A DNA stretch of 64,000 nt from contig CM073200.1 in NCBI GenBank assembly GCA_037042915.1, positions 1,116,001 through 1,180,000 of the forward strand. The letters are read 5' to 3'. Position 1 is the stretch's first letter. Each line of letters starts with the position of its first letter. Both the position numbers and the translations under genes were made by a program. Shown here one piece after another: positions 34,004-46,313 of the stretch. Source of the DNA: Auricularia sp. M13 (taxonomy: Eukaryota > Basidiomycota > Agaricomycetes > Auriculariales > Auriculariaceae). Under the pieces are notes generated by a model. The model was not told where the DNA came from and did no database searches. It worked only from the letters and a program-made list of their open reading frames with translations.

Positions 34004-34641
34004 GTGATAAGGACGGACTGGTTCTCGCGCTCCCATGTTGACCCACGCGCCCTGGCCAATGGCAAAGATATGGAGCGGGTTCTCGTCTCTTCTGCGCGCA
34101 CGATACTGGGCCACGCTCTTGTCCGAAGAGAGGTTCGGTAACCGCTTGTACGGGTTTATCGTGACCAGGAACAAGCCCGAACGTCTGCAGCGGCGGTCAG
34201 CTCAGAGAGCGCATACAGGGCGGTATAACGGACATAAATGGCGTCTGAGCCGTAGAGCAGACGCAGGTTGTGGACGACAGAGGCCTCGTTGAGCAAGGTC
34301 AGGTCGGTCATGTCGACCCGGTCGAACTTGGGCGGGTTCATCCAAGTTGCTCAGCTCGTCCAGCGACACCCGCCGTATCTGCAGCGGGCGTTACCAATCA
34401 GCAGCAGTGCATACATTGGGAACGACGGACCTGTTGGCAGCAATGACGATGTCAACCCTGCTCGTCGTCCTCCTTGGTGACCCAGCCAGCCAGATAGCCC
34501 TCACGCTCGTCCGCCGCGCTCGTCCGGCATTAACACCCATTTCTTCTCGTTGAATTCGGCATACAGCACCACGTCGCGTGCGTTGTCCGTGCCTATCGAC
34601 AGCCACGGCAGCGCCATCCTTCGGTTGGGTAGTAGTAGTAC

Positions 34642-35667
34642 TGCTGTTTGCAGAACGGAAGGCGCCGACGGAAATCGGCGATTTTCCGTGTGATTTCGTC
34701 GCATTCGCCATTCCTCGCTCAATCCGATTCCCCTTCGGCTGAAACTTTAGGAATGCATTTGTTGTTATAATTACAGGCTATTCCGCTCGAAAGACCGAGA
34801 GGAGAAGGTGCCGAATAGCCGCAGGACCGCTAATCCAGTCTGAGCCATTCTCCTCCTCGGTCTGAGGTGCATTGACGGCCGACAGTATTATGTGCTGCCT
34901 ACCAGCGTCTTGTGCAAGGTAATGGCACAGTAAGGCGCACTTAGCGCTAGAAAACCGCGCAAAAATGCGCTCCTTTGTTGCAGACGGCCAAGCTAGAATT
35001 GTGGCTTAACTATTTTGAGCACCACAGACTATGCACGGACCAGAGGAGGAAGTAACCGACTCAGAGAGTGGGCTAAATCTATTTGAACAAGTATCTGTCG
35101 ACGTGAAGCAGAGAAACAGTGTGCCGGGGATGGATTACTTTGCCAATCCCTGGAGCAGACAAGTCTCATTATCTGCCTGTCTTCGTCATGAGGCAGTGCA
35201 CAAATGCTCTGATAATTTCTTGTTACTGTTTGTGAACTTTTACCAGGGAGAAATGTTGCCTAGTATCACCGGATGTCGCGCTATGGTGTCATTCAGTTCT
35301 CAATGCAGGACCAAACCGGGTTCTGCGGCAAGAAGGAGCGCATTTTTGCGCAGTTTTCTAGCGCTAAGTGCGCCTTACTGTGCCATTACCTTGCACAAGA
35401 CGCTGGTAGGCAGCACATAATACTGTCGGCCGTCAATGCACCTCAGACCGAGGAGGAGAATGGCTCAGACTGGATTAGCGGTCCTGCGGCTATTCGGCAC
35501 CTTCTCCTCTCGGTCTTTCGAGCGGAATAGCCTCTAATTACAACAAAAAATGCATTCCTAAAGTTTCAGCCGAAGGGGAATCGGATTGAGCGAGGAATGG
35601 CGAATGCGACGAAATCATACGGAAAATCGCCGATTTCCGTCGGCGCCTTCCGTTCTGCAAACAGCAG
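34642..35667. mobile_element. Long-inverted-repeat, Mutator-like non-autonomous element
   Basis: The two arms, about 335 bp each (34642-34977 and 35330-35667), are near-identical reverse complements beginning CTGCTGTTTGCAGAACGG. A unique centre of about 350 bp separates them. Both sides carry TAGTAGTA (34634-34641 and 35668-35675), an 8 bp duplication, though low in complexity. Long arms with 8-9 bp duplications fit Mutator-like elements. No transposase is present. The left end lies 25 bp upstream of the myosin ATG. Confidence 0.82.
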
Positions 35668-35720
35668 TAGTAGTATACAGGAGTTGCAGGGCCTACAAAG
35701 ACCTCTCCCGCTTCGGCATA

Positions 35721-36390
35721 CAGTTGGGGACAGTCAAAGTGTAGCCCCTTTTATATACCCCCATACTTATATAGTCGAAAATGTGCGTCTCGTCGAGGGC
35801 TTTCCAACGGTATAATTTTTATCGAAATCCAACGAGCCGTTCTCTGGGAAACTTCCGTTTTAGGAAGGAGGTCCCTGAAATTTGGCAAAAAGCTTAAAAC
35901 ATTATAGAATATTACGTAATATATATCATTCGAAAGCTATCAATACCCTGAGCATGAATCTGCACAAATTGGACGATTTTAACGAGCCATTTGTATGCCA
36001 ATTAGCAAAAGGTCTCTGGTAGCGGAGCTGAGCAGTTTGATTCCGGAGCAGATCCAACGGCTGATGAGCATCCGGAGGTCAATATCCCGCTCGGTGCAAA
36101 TGAATTCCACTGCCAGACACCATCTAAAGGGTCAATGGGACTGAGAATCTCATGGTCCTCAAACTTTTCAAAAAAATAATTTCCTATGTAAATTTCTCTT
36201 GTGCTCAAAATGCTTTTTGAGACAACTTGTAATTTTTGGTTGAGAGCCAAAATTTTGGCAAAACATTATTTCTCGTTAGAATATTATTATTTTCCTGAAC
36301 ATGATGGTGTAACATTTGAGAGGGTCTATAGCCTGCATGGAAAGATATGGGCAGGATACTATTTGGATACACTTTGACTGTCCCCAACTG
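35721..36390. mobile_element. Tc1/mariner-type non-autonomous element (670 bp)
   Basis: The termini are exact inverted repeats of at least 23 bp starting CAGTTGGGGACAGTCAAAG, flanked on both sides by TA (35719-35720 and 36391-36392). The CAGT...ACTG ends and the TA duplication are the signature of Tc1/mariner. The inside is AT-rich and non-coding. It starts only 53 bp after the previous element ends. Confidence 0.9.
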
Positions 36391-37642
36391 TACTCACAAG
36401 ACGCATCAAGCAAGCAACCGGACACACCCACCCACCCTATGCTCACCCTTTCTTCGGGGGTAGTCCAAGGCTGTCTGCTCGGCACAAGCGCGTAGGGTGC
36501 CTGCGACGTGCCGCAACCCCTTCAACCGCCTGCCCTTACTGCCGACACACCGTCGAGACCGCCCGCCATCCAGGCTCGCATATCTAGTTTACCCCGCTAA
36601 ACTTATAGGCGCTGCTGCCGCCGCGGGAGAGGGCTTGTCTCAGAGCCGAACTGTGCAGTGCTGCGGGTCAAACTCTATCATCCGGGGAATGCCGAAATCA
36701 ACAAAGGCGACGCCGCAGGCTACAGGACGCCAAGCGCGCCCCGGAGCCTTGCTACGACTCATGTCGTATTCCTTAATTTCCAGTAGTCGGCCGTCGGCCA
36801 CAGGTGCGGGACAATGGCGCGGCACTCACGGAGTTGCCGGCGTCACGGTGCCCCGTCCGAGCAGAGTAGCAAACCGTCAAGCGAGCCTCGGCGAAGAAAG
36901 CCGGAAAGGCTTGTCCTGGGGCGGAGGCCAACGGCTTGTGCAATGGCGTCGATCCGGATAACGACGGAGTGCGGGCTGCAGAGGAAGACGGCATATAGGC
37001 GGGGAAGGAAGTCGTTGCGGCCACTGCTTCCTTCGACAGCGCAAGCATTACGACAAATCCAAATCCCAGGCCAGGCAGGCAAGTCTATCTGCACTTCGCG
37101 ATGCACTCAAGCTCGTCTGGACATAGCAAAGTAGTCAGGTTGCTGATTTGTCGGGACGGACGCGTCGGCGAGGGTTCCGGGTGGTCTTTTGCACTCCGCT
37201 TTCCAAAGTGAGCTTATGCATGTAAATCGTCTTTTGGACCTTTTGGACCCTGTGTAGGCCACTCCTCGACGCCAACGGGCAACTTGTGAGCATCAGCAGG
37301 CAAAATGGCGAGGAGTTGGCCAGAACATTACCATTACAGGTCATGCCCCTGCCAGACGGTGGTGGAATTGTCTGCAACGGCACTCAGCGCACCAGATGTC
37401 GCGCAGATAGTCTGCGCTGGTGCGCGATGGCCATCGTTTGCCAACCGTGGCCGCGGACCGGCGTCATCCCAGTACCAGCTGCCGCGATGGTGTACAGGAT
37501 CGGTATTTTGCTTTCAATCATGTAATCATGGCCCACCGAGGCATAGCTTGAAGGTCCTTAGGACTGAAGGTCGGATCCGCAATATAAACAATATAAACAA
37601 GCGGCGGTAGGTAGGTAGGTACAGGAAACAGTGGGCCTTTGT
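36391..37642. other. Intergenic, no gene recognised
   Basis: Short frames only. It ends with a GTAGGTAGGTAGGTA microsatellite at 37605-37622, just before the next transposon. Confidence 0.5.
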
Positions 37643-38101
37643 CAAGGGGCCGGCCGGATAAGGATTTACCATTTAGGGTCCCCCAGTTGGGTCGTGGGAA
37701 ACTTTGGGCGGCTATCAGCTCGGCACAAGGACGGCGGCGTCTGCAGCTTCAGCGCATCGTCGTCTCGCGGAGACAGGTCCTGAAAACTCAAGTTACTGGG
37801 AAATGATGACTATATGGTGTTATTACTCTTATTTTTATAGCTTTCTGAACTTGATCCCAGAGGCGGGACGGCTGCACGAACCACTGAAAAAGGCAGAATC
37901 TCAATGAGCTAGCACCCGCAGGTGATCTGCAGATGATTTATATTTGCAGACAGCCGTTTCATTGAAGCAGGGAAGTCTTGAGGCAGCGTACAGAGGCTCG
38001 GAGTGCTCGCCATTGCAGTGCCAAGCTGATAGCCGCCCAAAGTTTCCCACGACCCAACTGGGGGACCCTAAACAGGAAATCCTTATCCGGCCGGCCCCTT
38101 G
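37643..38101. mobile_element. hAT-type non-autonomous element (459 bp)
   Basis: Inverted arms of about 84 bp begin CAAGGGGCCGGCCGGATAAG and end on the other side with CTTATCCGGCCGGCCCCTTG; CAAGG fits YARNG. The 8 bp target duplication GCCTTTGT is exact at 37635-37642 and 38102-38109. There is no transposase frame. Confidence 0.92.
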
Positions 38102-39380
38102 GCCTTTGTAGACGCGTCCCGCTTCGGAGATTCAAGAATCCCCGGCATTCCCGTTGAGACTCCAGAATCCCCGGCACGGAGTCGTGTAGCACTCTTGGAC
38201 GTTCTTGCTCGGCCACCTTGTCGACCACCACCCAGCTCTGAAACCGGTGCCAACGCCTCGTTCGGTGACATGGTGTGCTGGCATAAGTCCCATAGGCCGT
38301 TCCGGCACCACCCGCTACCTTCATAGACCCAATGTTTTCTGTCTATGAGAAGGTATGGACTCAGTTGCGAGCGGAACTATGGAGGTAGAGTAGAATTTCC
38401 CTCGTCAGTAACCACTCTCTTGATGGACAAGTAATAGCTTGTGCTGCTGCTCAGACTCGTGACAGCCAGTTTGGCACCTCGCCCGCACACCAGACAATGC
38501 CAGCAGCTGTGCCTAGTCTCTGTGATATTAGCGAGCACATTTTTCTCATTACCTTGGCATGAGACTTAATGACAGCTATAAACTCTGCAAGCGGCTGCAG
38601 CATGTGGCCACTAAGAACTGAACATCTGTGCGCCCGAACCATTTGCTTAGTCCAATGCTTAATGCATGCGATTCGCTGCACATCGAACACAACACGTCTG
38701 CCACCCACATATAAACATTGTGGTACCGGGTGGAGGAAATTGAATGGCGCACTCACGCGCTGGCGCTGTGCGCGCGCCGTTCGTGCGCGTAAATATGACT
38801 GAGGCGCTCATGCGAGGCGCTTTGCGCCTCGCCATTCGCGCCACGAACACTCTTACTAGGTTCATAAGTTACTATACCGTTGCCTACACAGGAACCTGAG
38901 CTCAAGAGTTGGCGGCGTGAGGAGCTGTGGCTAGAGCTGCATCAACCTCAGAACAAGGAGCCCGCAGACGTGCTCCTCATTGGGAACCGTCCGCGGAAGA
39001 TTACCCCATTTATCGACCTGGGCATCAATCGAGAGATCTTGAGCCAAAACGCGTTGTATTGCAGATTTGGTCATCACACGCCAAAGACCCACTACAAGGT
39101 AGTGGGAATAGAGCTTTTCATATCATTTTGGCTGACTATGCACGACGCATTATCGCGAAAGGTGCGCGCGTTCGAAGGCGTTTCGGATCGTCCTAACGCG
39201 TTTGCAGCTATTAGAGATGTATTTGGAAAATTTGGTATGCGGTGACAAGAGCGTGAGCAATGAGCATTCAGCTAAATATGAATCTAGATAATCCCTTCGA
39301 AAGGCGACTGCATCATCACCAGCAACTGCGCAACTATCCTCAGAAACCTCCACGCGTTCCACCCACGGCCAAGTTGGTAC
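38102..39380. other. Mostly intergenic, with one open stretch
   Basis: The plus frame 38880-39245 (FIDLGINREILSQNALYCRF, VGIELFISFWLTMHDALSRK) lacks an ATG and may be an exon or a decayed piece of an unknown gene. Otherwise nothing is supported. Confidence 0.4.
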
Positions 39381-41310
39381 GTGCTCCTATTGTCGATTCA
39401 GCTGCTCGCTCACGCTTCAATTCAGTTTGTCAACCTGTCAGCAGCGCAAGATATTGAGGCTGGCGACGGCATATCGACGGTCGTGACGCAGGCCAACATC
39501 CTACTGGCTGCAACCGAAACGATGCTCGCGAAAGAACCAAGGTGTGGATGGTTTGTATCTTGGCTAGCAACATCCAGGCATGCACCCAACAGTTGTTGCT
39601 GATTGCTTCATGAAGGTATCTGCAAAAGCCCTCGCATATCTGACAGCAATCTCGACGCCCATCGACCGGCGCGACAAGACGTCGCTCCCGCGTGCCGTGA
39701 AACTTTTTTAAACTCCAACGTAAACGCATCCCTCATGTGGCCTTCAGCGCGTTCACATCCTCATAGATCGTCTCGCATTTCTCTTAGCTCCTCGTGCTCA
39801 TTGCCGTAAACGCCGTCACACGCGTGCTGACGCCGACGAGCTCAAACGTGGTCTGCGCGACATCCGTGTGGCCAAGGTCGGCGGCACTATCGAGGACAGT
39901 GAGCTCGTCGACGGCGTCGTGCCCTAACAGACCATCGTCACCTCCCTGGGCGGCCCTTGGCGCACGGAGAAGCCCAAAATTGCGCTCATCCGGTTCCTGT
40001 TACGATCATGCCTTCCTATCTACTTCTCTACTGCTCCGATTCACTCCGTTCAACTTTCTAGTAACTTCTATCGTTTGTTCGCACCACTCGCACACACTCG
40101 AACCCTTAGAAACCATTCTAGACCTTTCCTAAGTTTAGATCACCGGCTGTTGCGTCACCACTCTGTTCCGAGCATTAACACGTGCCTGTACCGAGTCATA
40201 TCGGCTATCCGCTTGCTCCGAACTTATCACATGTATTCCGCAGTTCTCTCGAGATGTATATAATGATCTCGAGCTGTGATAGTGATCCCCAGCTAGAAAA
40301 TCGACTTAGCAACATTTCCTCTTCTTCCTGCGTCCGACTTCGTCGTCCTGACCGCTCTCGCACTTCTCTCGACTTCTCAACGTCACCCTCGCTCGTCTCG
40401 GGCCTAAATCACCTCGAGTAGCCCTCGATAGGTCCCGATCGACTTCGATAGGTCCTGCGCACCTTGGCTCCGCTCGATTCGCACTCTAGGCATTCGCACG
40501 ATCGAGCTCCATCCTTCCGTCGCGCATAGCGCTTAACAGTTCCAGCTGTCGGCGGACATGGACAACAGGGACTTCGTGAACGACTACCGCCAGATGGACC
40601 GCGTGATCAACTAGGAGAAGGCGTACATCGTCGAGCGCTACAAGAAGATCATGAAGTGGGCCTGCAACGTCCGCGACGCTGAACGACACCTCGCTCACTG
40701 TGCTCAAGAATCTCCGCATTCCCGTCGTCAAGGGCATCGAGCGCGGTGATATCGCGTTCCTGTCCAAGAGCCAAGCTCATTGCTGACGTCGACCAGTTTG
40801 CGGAGGGCAAGCTCGTATGCGGAGCTCGTGGAGGAGACGAAATCGGAGGTCAACGTCGTAAAGATCACGGGCATGTGGAATCTAGGCAATATGGTCAATG
40901 TGCTGTGCATGCATGTGCGACAGCCAGGGCGTGCTGGATCACTGCGCGCCTACACGATGCGCTGTGCGTCGTCCGCTGTGTAATCAAGAAGCGTGCGCTT
41001 ATCGCGGCCGGCGGCGTCTTCAAGATCCACGTCCCGCCCATGCCCTCGCAACACGTGCACACCCTCAAGGGCATGGAGGCGTAGAGCACGCTCGTGGAGA
41101 ACGCGGGCCTGAACCCGATCGCGATCGTCACCGACCTGCGCAACCGGCACGCGCTCGGCGAGGTGAATGCGGGCACCAATATTCATAAGGGCTCATCTCC
41201 AACACCCTTGAGGAGGAAGTCGTCAAGCCGCTGCTCGTGTCCACATGCGCGGTCGAGCTCGCGACAGAAACGGTGGCCTTATTCTGAAGATCGACGAGGT
41301 TTTGTCGTCC
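39381..41310 (+). pseudogene. cct4: CCT4 (TCP-1 delta) chaperonin pseudogene
   Basis: Plus-strand pieces follow the order of the cytosolic chaperonin subunit CCT4: LSAAQDIEAGDG (39440), HPTVVADCFMKVSAKAL (39580), LTAISTPIDRRDKTSLPRAV, AVTRVLTPTSSNV (39805), DIRVAKVGGTIEDSELVDGVV (in part), FVNDYRQMDRVI (40570), ALIAAGGVFKIHV (41000) and [20 protein letters not shown] (41098). CCT folds actin and tubulin. This copy lacks the N-terminus and has frame changes and stops. Its GDGTT catalytic motif reads GDGIS. A block of about 540 bp without CCT4 similarity (39995-40530), flanked by GTTCC, interrupts it. Confidence 0.85.
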
Positions 41311-41968
41311 AGTTAGACGCGTATTGTTACAGTACTTGAGCGCAAATGACTTTGTGGACGAAATCCAAATGTTGTGTGATACTTGAAATTTGAAATCTCC
41401 GATGACTTCGCCATGCACTGTATTAGTATAGTCTGCTGAACGACATCTCATACCTTTGACCTTGCATGTGTGATTGTTACTGCCTCGGGTTTGTCAATGG
41501 ACTGGTCTCCATTTAACTACCCCGACATACTGTAGGGTGTGTTGCTCTTGTGACTGTGTTCATAAACTGCCATGACATACATAACTTTCTGTTCGTGTGG
41601 GAACTCCGGACGCCGATTTTGCCAGATTAGCCGTGAGATCGATGGTGCGGCGCGGCCAGGGCGCGGCGACGGCAAGGCAAATTGCTCAACGCAGGCCGGG
41701 AGCTGCTCAGACCGCCAGCGTTATAGCAGCGCAACATGAGACCGACTTCACGCTTGGTTCAGTCGCCATCCCGTCGGCACACCTGAGAGAACCCGATTTT
41801 GCTGTAAGGGTCGGCAAGCGCAACTTGGCACAACAATTTCAAGTCCACAGACGGCGCCTCTAGCCGACCAGGCCTTACATTGCTTAAGCGCCGTCGCAGA
41901 ACGCCGCCGCTAACACGAAAGTTGAGGGAAAGGACGAAGTTAACTGGAACGTGAAAATGGGGCTGCAA
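41311..41968. other. Intergenic
   Basis: No gene is supported between the CCT4 remnant and the hAT-type element. Confidence 0.5.
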
Positions 41969-43820
41969 TAGGGCTGCAAGCCGTACCGTAACGGCCACGG
42001 CCGTACAATCCACGGCTTGCCACGGCTACGGCCCGTATTAATACGGCCGTACTTTCGAGCTCTCAGAGCCTCGACGGTACGGCCCAGTGGAAACCGCAAG
42101 GGGCCGGAAGGGGCGGAAATGGGCCAACCTCCACTTCCGGGCAAAACTGAAGGGCCCAAACGGGCCAAAACGGACCTCTGCCCTCCAAACGGCTTGCTTC
42201 CCATCATTCCCTCGAGTTTCGAAATGCCCAAAGCTTTTCTGAGTGTCCTTTCGAAAGCATTAGCCTCCGAGAGCACCAAAAGCAAGCCGAAAGCAAGCCG
42301 GAACGTTTCGAATCCCATCGCAGCCTGCTGCTCTCAAACGCTTTCATATTTTTCATGCTCCGTTCGATGCTTCTCTCCCTTAAAATTTTCTCCCCAAGTC
42401 CCCGCCCGCTGTCGACGCCCTGCCCACCGCGAGCAACACGCAACACGGTCTGCTCTTGCGTCGTACCACAGGAGGTGAGCCTTTTCGTTGCTCTGGACGC
42501 CAGTGACTGATTATACTGTGCAGGTCTCGTGTCGAGGCAGACAGTCGTCGTGGCAGCGCCGACCTGTGTGTACTTGCCCAATTCCCTCTCACTCTCCCAT
42601 ATCTAACGCTATGACCTAGATTCTCGCGGTGCCTGTGTGGAACGGTCCTCGGTATGTACGTGCTCGCGTTGACCGTTGCATTTGCTAACGCCAATTCTTC
42701 AGTCCACCTATCTCAGCCGTCATGGCAATCAATTGCAGGCTCTTGAGCTGGATTCAGACGCTGTATGTAGTTCTCCAATGCATCGTAGTCATACATGTGT
42801 ACATATCGTCTCGCGGGCTCCTCGTCCCGTTTGCAATATTAAAATTTTCATCGTACCATTATTTTGCCCAGCAAGTCAACAAGCCGAGCAAACCAATACA
42901 GCAAGCCGAGCTGGAGCGGCACAATTTCGTTTCATTTTGAGAGGGAGTCCATTCTGGCCCCTTCCGGCCCCTCCTTATTCTCATTTATGGGGCCGGAAGG
43001 GGCGAGAACTGACCAACGCTGGCTGACGAGCGTTGGCCCATTCCCGCCCCTTCCGGCCCCTTGCGGTTTCCACTGGGGGTACGGTGCCGGACCCGTAAAA
43101 TACGGCCGTAAACGGCCCGTTTTACGGCCGTAACGGTATCACGGCGCCCAAACGGCCGTATTTGCGAGCTCCCGCGCCGTACCGTAGTCCCCCGGGTAAT
43201 GAACACTTTTGTGCTATCTCACGGACAACGTCTTCCCCTCCCTTCGGACCTTCTCCATTGCTCTCGGAAACCTCGATTACCCCCGGTTCGACTTGAAAAT
43301 GAGCCAAGCTTGCTGGCCCATGGCGTCCAATGCTGACCACCACGTAGTGAACACTTTGGCCGAACACCCTCTTTTGGCCGCTACAACACTTCCCCTCCCC
43401 TAAAACATCCAACGAGGGTATCTATATGCTTAGGCCACCCTTTATAAGAAGTTACATGGAAAGGGGAAGAGTTTACTGGCGTCCAACCGTTGGTCACATT
43501 TACATCCGCTCTTAAGCGCCGTTTCCGACGATGTTTTGTCTACCACGACCGTCCACCTTGGCATTTCCCGCTATAAAATATACAGGGCTTTGGTGAATGG
43601 CATATTGCCTTAGCTCTAACGTTATTCTGGCCTAGGGTGGCCTTATAGCGACGGGGAAACAGAAAATGTGAAAACGTTCACTAGGTGGGGGACCGCTCAT
43701 TACCGGGTGGAGTACGGTAGCGGTTCGGCTGCGTTGCAGGCTGGGTGGGCCACGGTACGGCACCCGTGCCCGTATACGGCTCGCCGTAATACGGTTTCAC
43801 GGGTACGGTTTGCAGCCCTA
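41969..43820. mobile_element. hAT-type element (1,852 bp) carrying a nested element
   Basis: The left end is TAGGGCTGCAAGCCGTACCG and the right end the reverse complement of TAGGGCTGCAAACCGTACCC; TAGGG fits YARNG. The exact 8 bp duplication GGCTGCAA is at 41961-41968 and 43821-43828. Both subterminal regions are full of ACGGCCGTA and GTACGG words, as hAT transposase-binding sites often are. No transposase frame is seen. A second inverted-repeat element sits inside (42083-43077). Confidence 0.9.
42083..43077. mobile_element. Inverted-repeat element nested in the hAT element
   Basis: Arms of about 46 bp start CCCAGTGGAAACCGCAAGGG and continue through GGCCGGAAGGGGCGG, with a matching reverse complement at the right end. 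GGTACGG flanks both sides (42076-42082 and 43078-43084), a possible 7 bp target duplication, though the host element has many GTACGG words. CAGTG within the end would also fit a hAT terminus. It is non-autonomous. Confidence 0.78.
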
Positions 43821-43828
43821 GGCTGCAA

Positions 43829-46313
43829 AGGAACAGCTGTCAGATGCTCCCACCGGAGCATAAGCACTTCGCAGTGCAATACCAGCCAGGTGCGGAAAAT
43901 TCGAGAGGTCGAGGCGAGTCGCGTTGTTGACATTGCCAGCGGTCCTGTAAACACGATCCTGTCCAGTACGCACCCGATTACCGAGAGAGTCAGGCAAAGG
44001 GGCAAATCGTCACTACAGCAATTACACAACGGTGCGCGAACGTCGAACGCAGGCAGTTGCGGGGATGCGCCTTCTGTCCGTCTCTGCTGCACATAACGGA
44101 CGCCGCAGCTGACTCATTCTCGTCCGCTCCGAGGTTGAGCTCGCTGAGCGGTATCCATCCCAGGGAAACGGCACGAAAACAACGACGAAATGCGCACATT
44201 CCACGTAAAGCATTGCGCAGCAGACGACGGGCTCCCATCCTCTGTGAGACTGCGCTCCGAGGCCGCGCGGCATCGACCTATAAGTCTTTGGTCAGTGTAA
44301 TGTCATTTTGCGCACATTTTCAGAAAAGAAAAACAGCGACGTGGCGCGTTTGATGATGAGACGCAAGCAGCAAAGCGGGGGAGAGAGAAAAGCTCATCCT
44401 GACCAGCCCGTGGCGCCATTGGAGGTGTTAGATGCCAAAATTATAGAGTACAGATGGTGGAGAGCAAGGGACAAAGAGTTGCGAGCGGAGAAGGTCGCCC
44501 CGACCGTGGTGGAGCTTCACCGACTCCTAAGTCGGTCTCTCTGCGGGGTCTTCAGATTGACGAGAACGTATGAGTTGCTGACAAAACCAACCAAACCAAC
44601 CATGCCAAACATACCAACGGGCAGATATGACCGCTACGGCCGATTATACCCGTATGTCCGACTCTCCGGTGCCGCAGCCGATGTTTGTGTGTTCGGCCGT
44701 CGTCGACTTTTGCCTCGTCGCCGTCGTCGATGCAATGACGCCGCTGATGCGCTGTACGACACCGGCGTCTTCAGCCCATCTTTGCTCGCGATTGTCGCGC
44801 GCAACCTTCTCCCTTTTCTTTTTTTGCTCGCATAACCTAAGATTTTACGTCCTTGTTCCCCGATCCCCCGGCCCCCAGCCTTCATCTACCGCGATGCGTG
44901 CACACTGCGACCGCGAACTCAGCGACAGTGTGCGGTGCGCATCCTCTGCCCCTTGCTGCACACCGGGATGCTGCGCCGCTGACGCCGTGTGTGAGTGCAC
45001 GCGCAATGCTGCGTCGATGGGTACACGTCGCCACCGCCGTTGCAGCGTTGCACGCACTGCGTGGCGCTGAGCTGCCATCGCATGTAACACTTATATTGGC
45101 ACTGAGAGCGCGCGAGGCGCCGACTTATGCCATGTTCACTACTGCAGCATAGGTATCGCGCTGCTCGCGCGCGGCGTCGTTTCCCCCAACCTCGCGCGCC
45201 ACCCCATCCTAGCCCCTTCCGCACCACCTCCGCTCTATCGCATTCATCGCGCGAGATTTTGCCCATCCACGCCCACCACGACTCTCCCGAGCTCGTCGCC
45301 GACTCGCCGGGATGTGCGTGCTATCATATCCGGTCTGCGCTCTTCTGTGCCCCTCCCCCCAACTGGACTACCTTTTTGAATCACACGCGAAATTACTGGA
45401 AATTCTTTGTCAAAGTTTGCCGTCGTTCTTCGCTGCAAAAAAAGATAATCAAATCTGTCACGTTGGCATGTCGAAGTCAAAGACCTGCGTTCTACTGTAC
45501 CTATCAGCTATGAGCATCGATCCCTTTCAATCGATGCTTCCATTTGGCTCTCATGCAATCACTTTCGTGCAGGCCAGAAGATGTTGCCTTTTGAAAACCA
45601 CAGCAAGACGGCAATGTATTGCTCCTTTCAAATTAAGTATGCTGGATTGCGCAATTAAAGGGACAAGACTCAGAGGAGGATATGAGTTATAGGATATGCA
45701 TAAGGCCGGGAGGTCGGGGTGAGGAACGACCGCTCTGCTTTCGCGCTGTACGCGGAGATTGCGGCGCGGAATACGAGCTCGGTGAGCCGGTCGTTGGTGT
45801 GGTTGGTTTGGTTAGCCGGTTTTGTCCGGATCTCCGACGCTTTGAGATTGACGAACCCGAGTCTCTCCGAATTAGTCATTCCGATTTCTTCCCGTCCATC
45901 CATTTGCGGCCGCCGTTTGCACCCGCATCTTGCTGAGGACGTCCCCAGCCTGACAATGAGACTCACAGATATTCTACCCCCCTGCCACTCATTGAGCTCA
46001 AGTCTCATTCAACATATTGCCGAGAAACCTACATATTCTTTCCGAGCATCCCACAATTCCGTTTCGTCCAGCTCACTGTCTTACATAATCGGATTGGCCT
46101 CGGCCTGCGTACTTGTGCGCAAGCCATTAATTAATTAATTAATACCTCGCATCTGCATCGCATACTGTATTTCTAGGCAGTGCCCTCGTTCTGGTTATGC
46201 GACAGCGATGTTTGGTCAGGTGAAGGAAGACTGGGTTTTCTAAGGACATCCTGCAAGTTCCTGCGGACGTCCAACATCCTTCGGACTGTCTCTCAGACCC
46301 ACACACCCTTCTC
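43829..46313. other. No gene recognised
   Basis: There are Arg/Ser-rich frames on both strands but no splice-supported model or recognisable motif. A TTAATTAATTAATTAAT run lies at 46127-46143. Confidence 0.45.

Larger units (their letters stand above)
27988..34617 (-). pseudogene. myo2: Myosin II heavy chain pseudogene
   Basis: A nearly full-length class II myosin heavy chain on the minus strand, from ATG at 34615-34617 (MALPWLS) to a terminal TGA at 27988-27990. In order: SH3-like start (AEFNEKKWV, 34.55 kb), motor entry ([20 protein letters not shown], 34.3 kb), HIFAIGQGAWVNM, P-loop GDSGAGKT (32103-32126), switch [11 protein letters not shown], switch II region LDIPGF, actin-binding and converter parts (YFVRCIVPNT, FRIGTTPAFF), IQ/neck (WPWWQLYTK), then a long coiled coil with Leu/Glu-rich heptads. 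Myosin II would drive the cytokinetic ring. This copy has several frameshifts, in-frame stops, a deletion before the switch II exon and an inverted segment (30497-30647), so it is not functional. It retains the intron after NQSVLIT, so it arose by DNA duplication or decay in place. Confidence 0.9.

Noticed and set aside
44575-45820. ACCAAACCAACC and its complement as possible element ends
   Set aside because: The match is limited to one low-complexity word, with no extended arms or target duplication.
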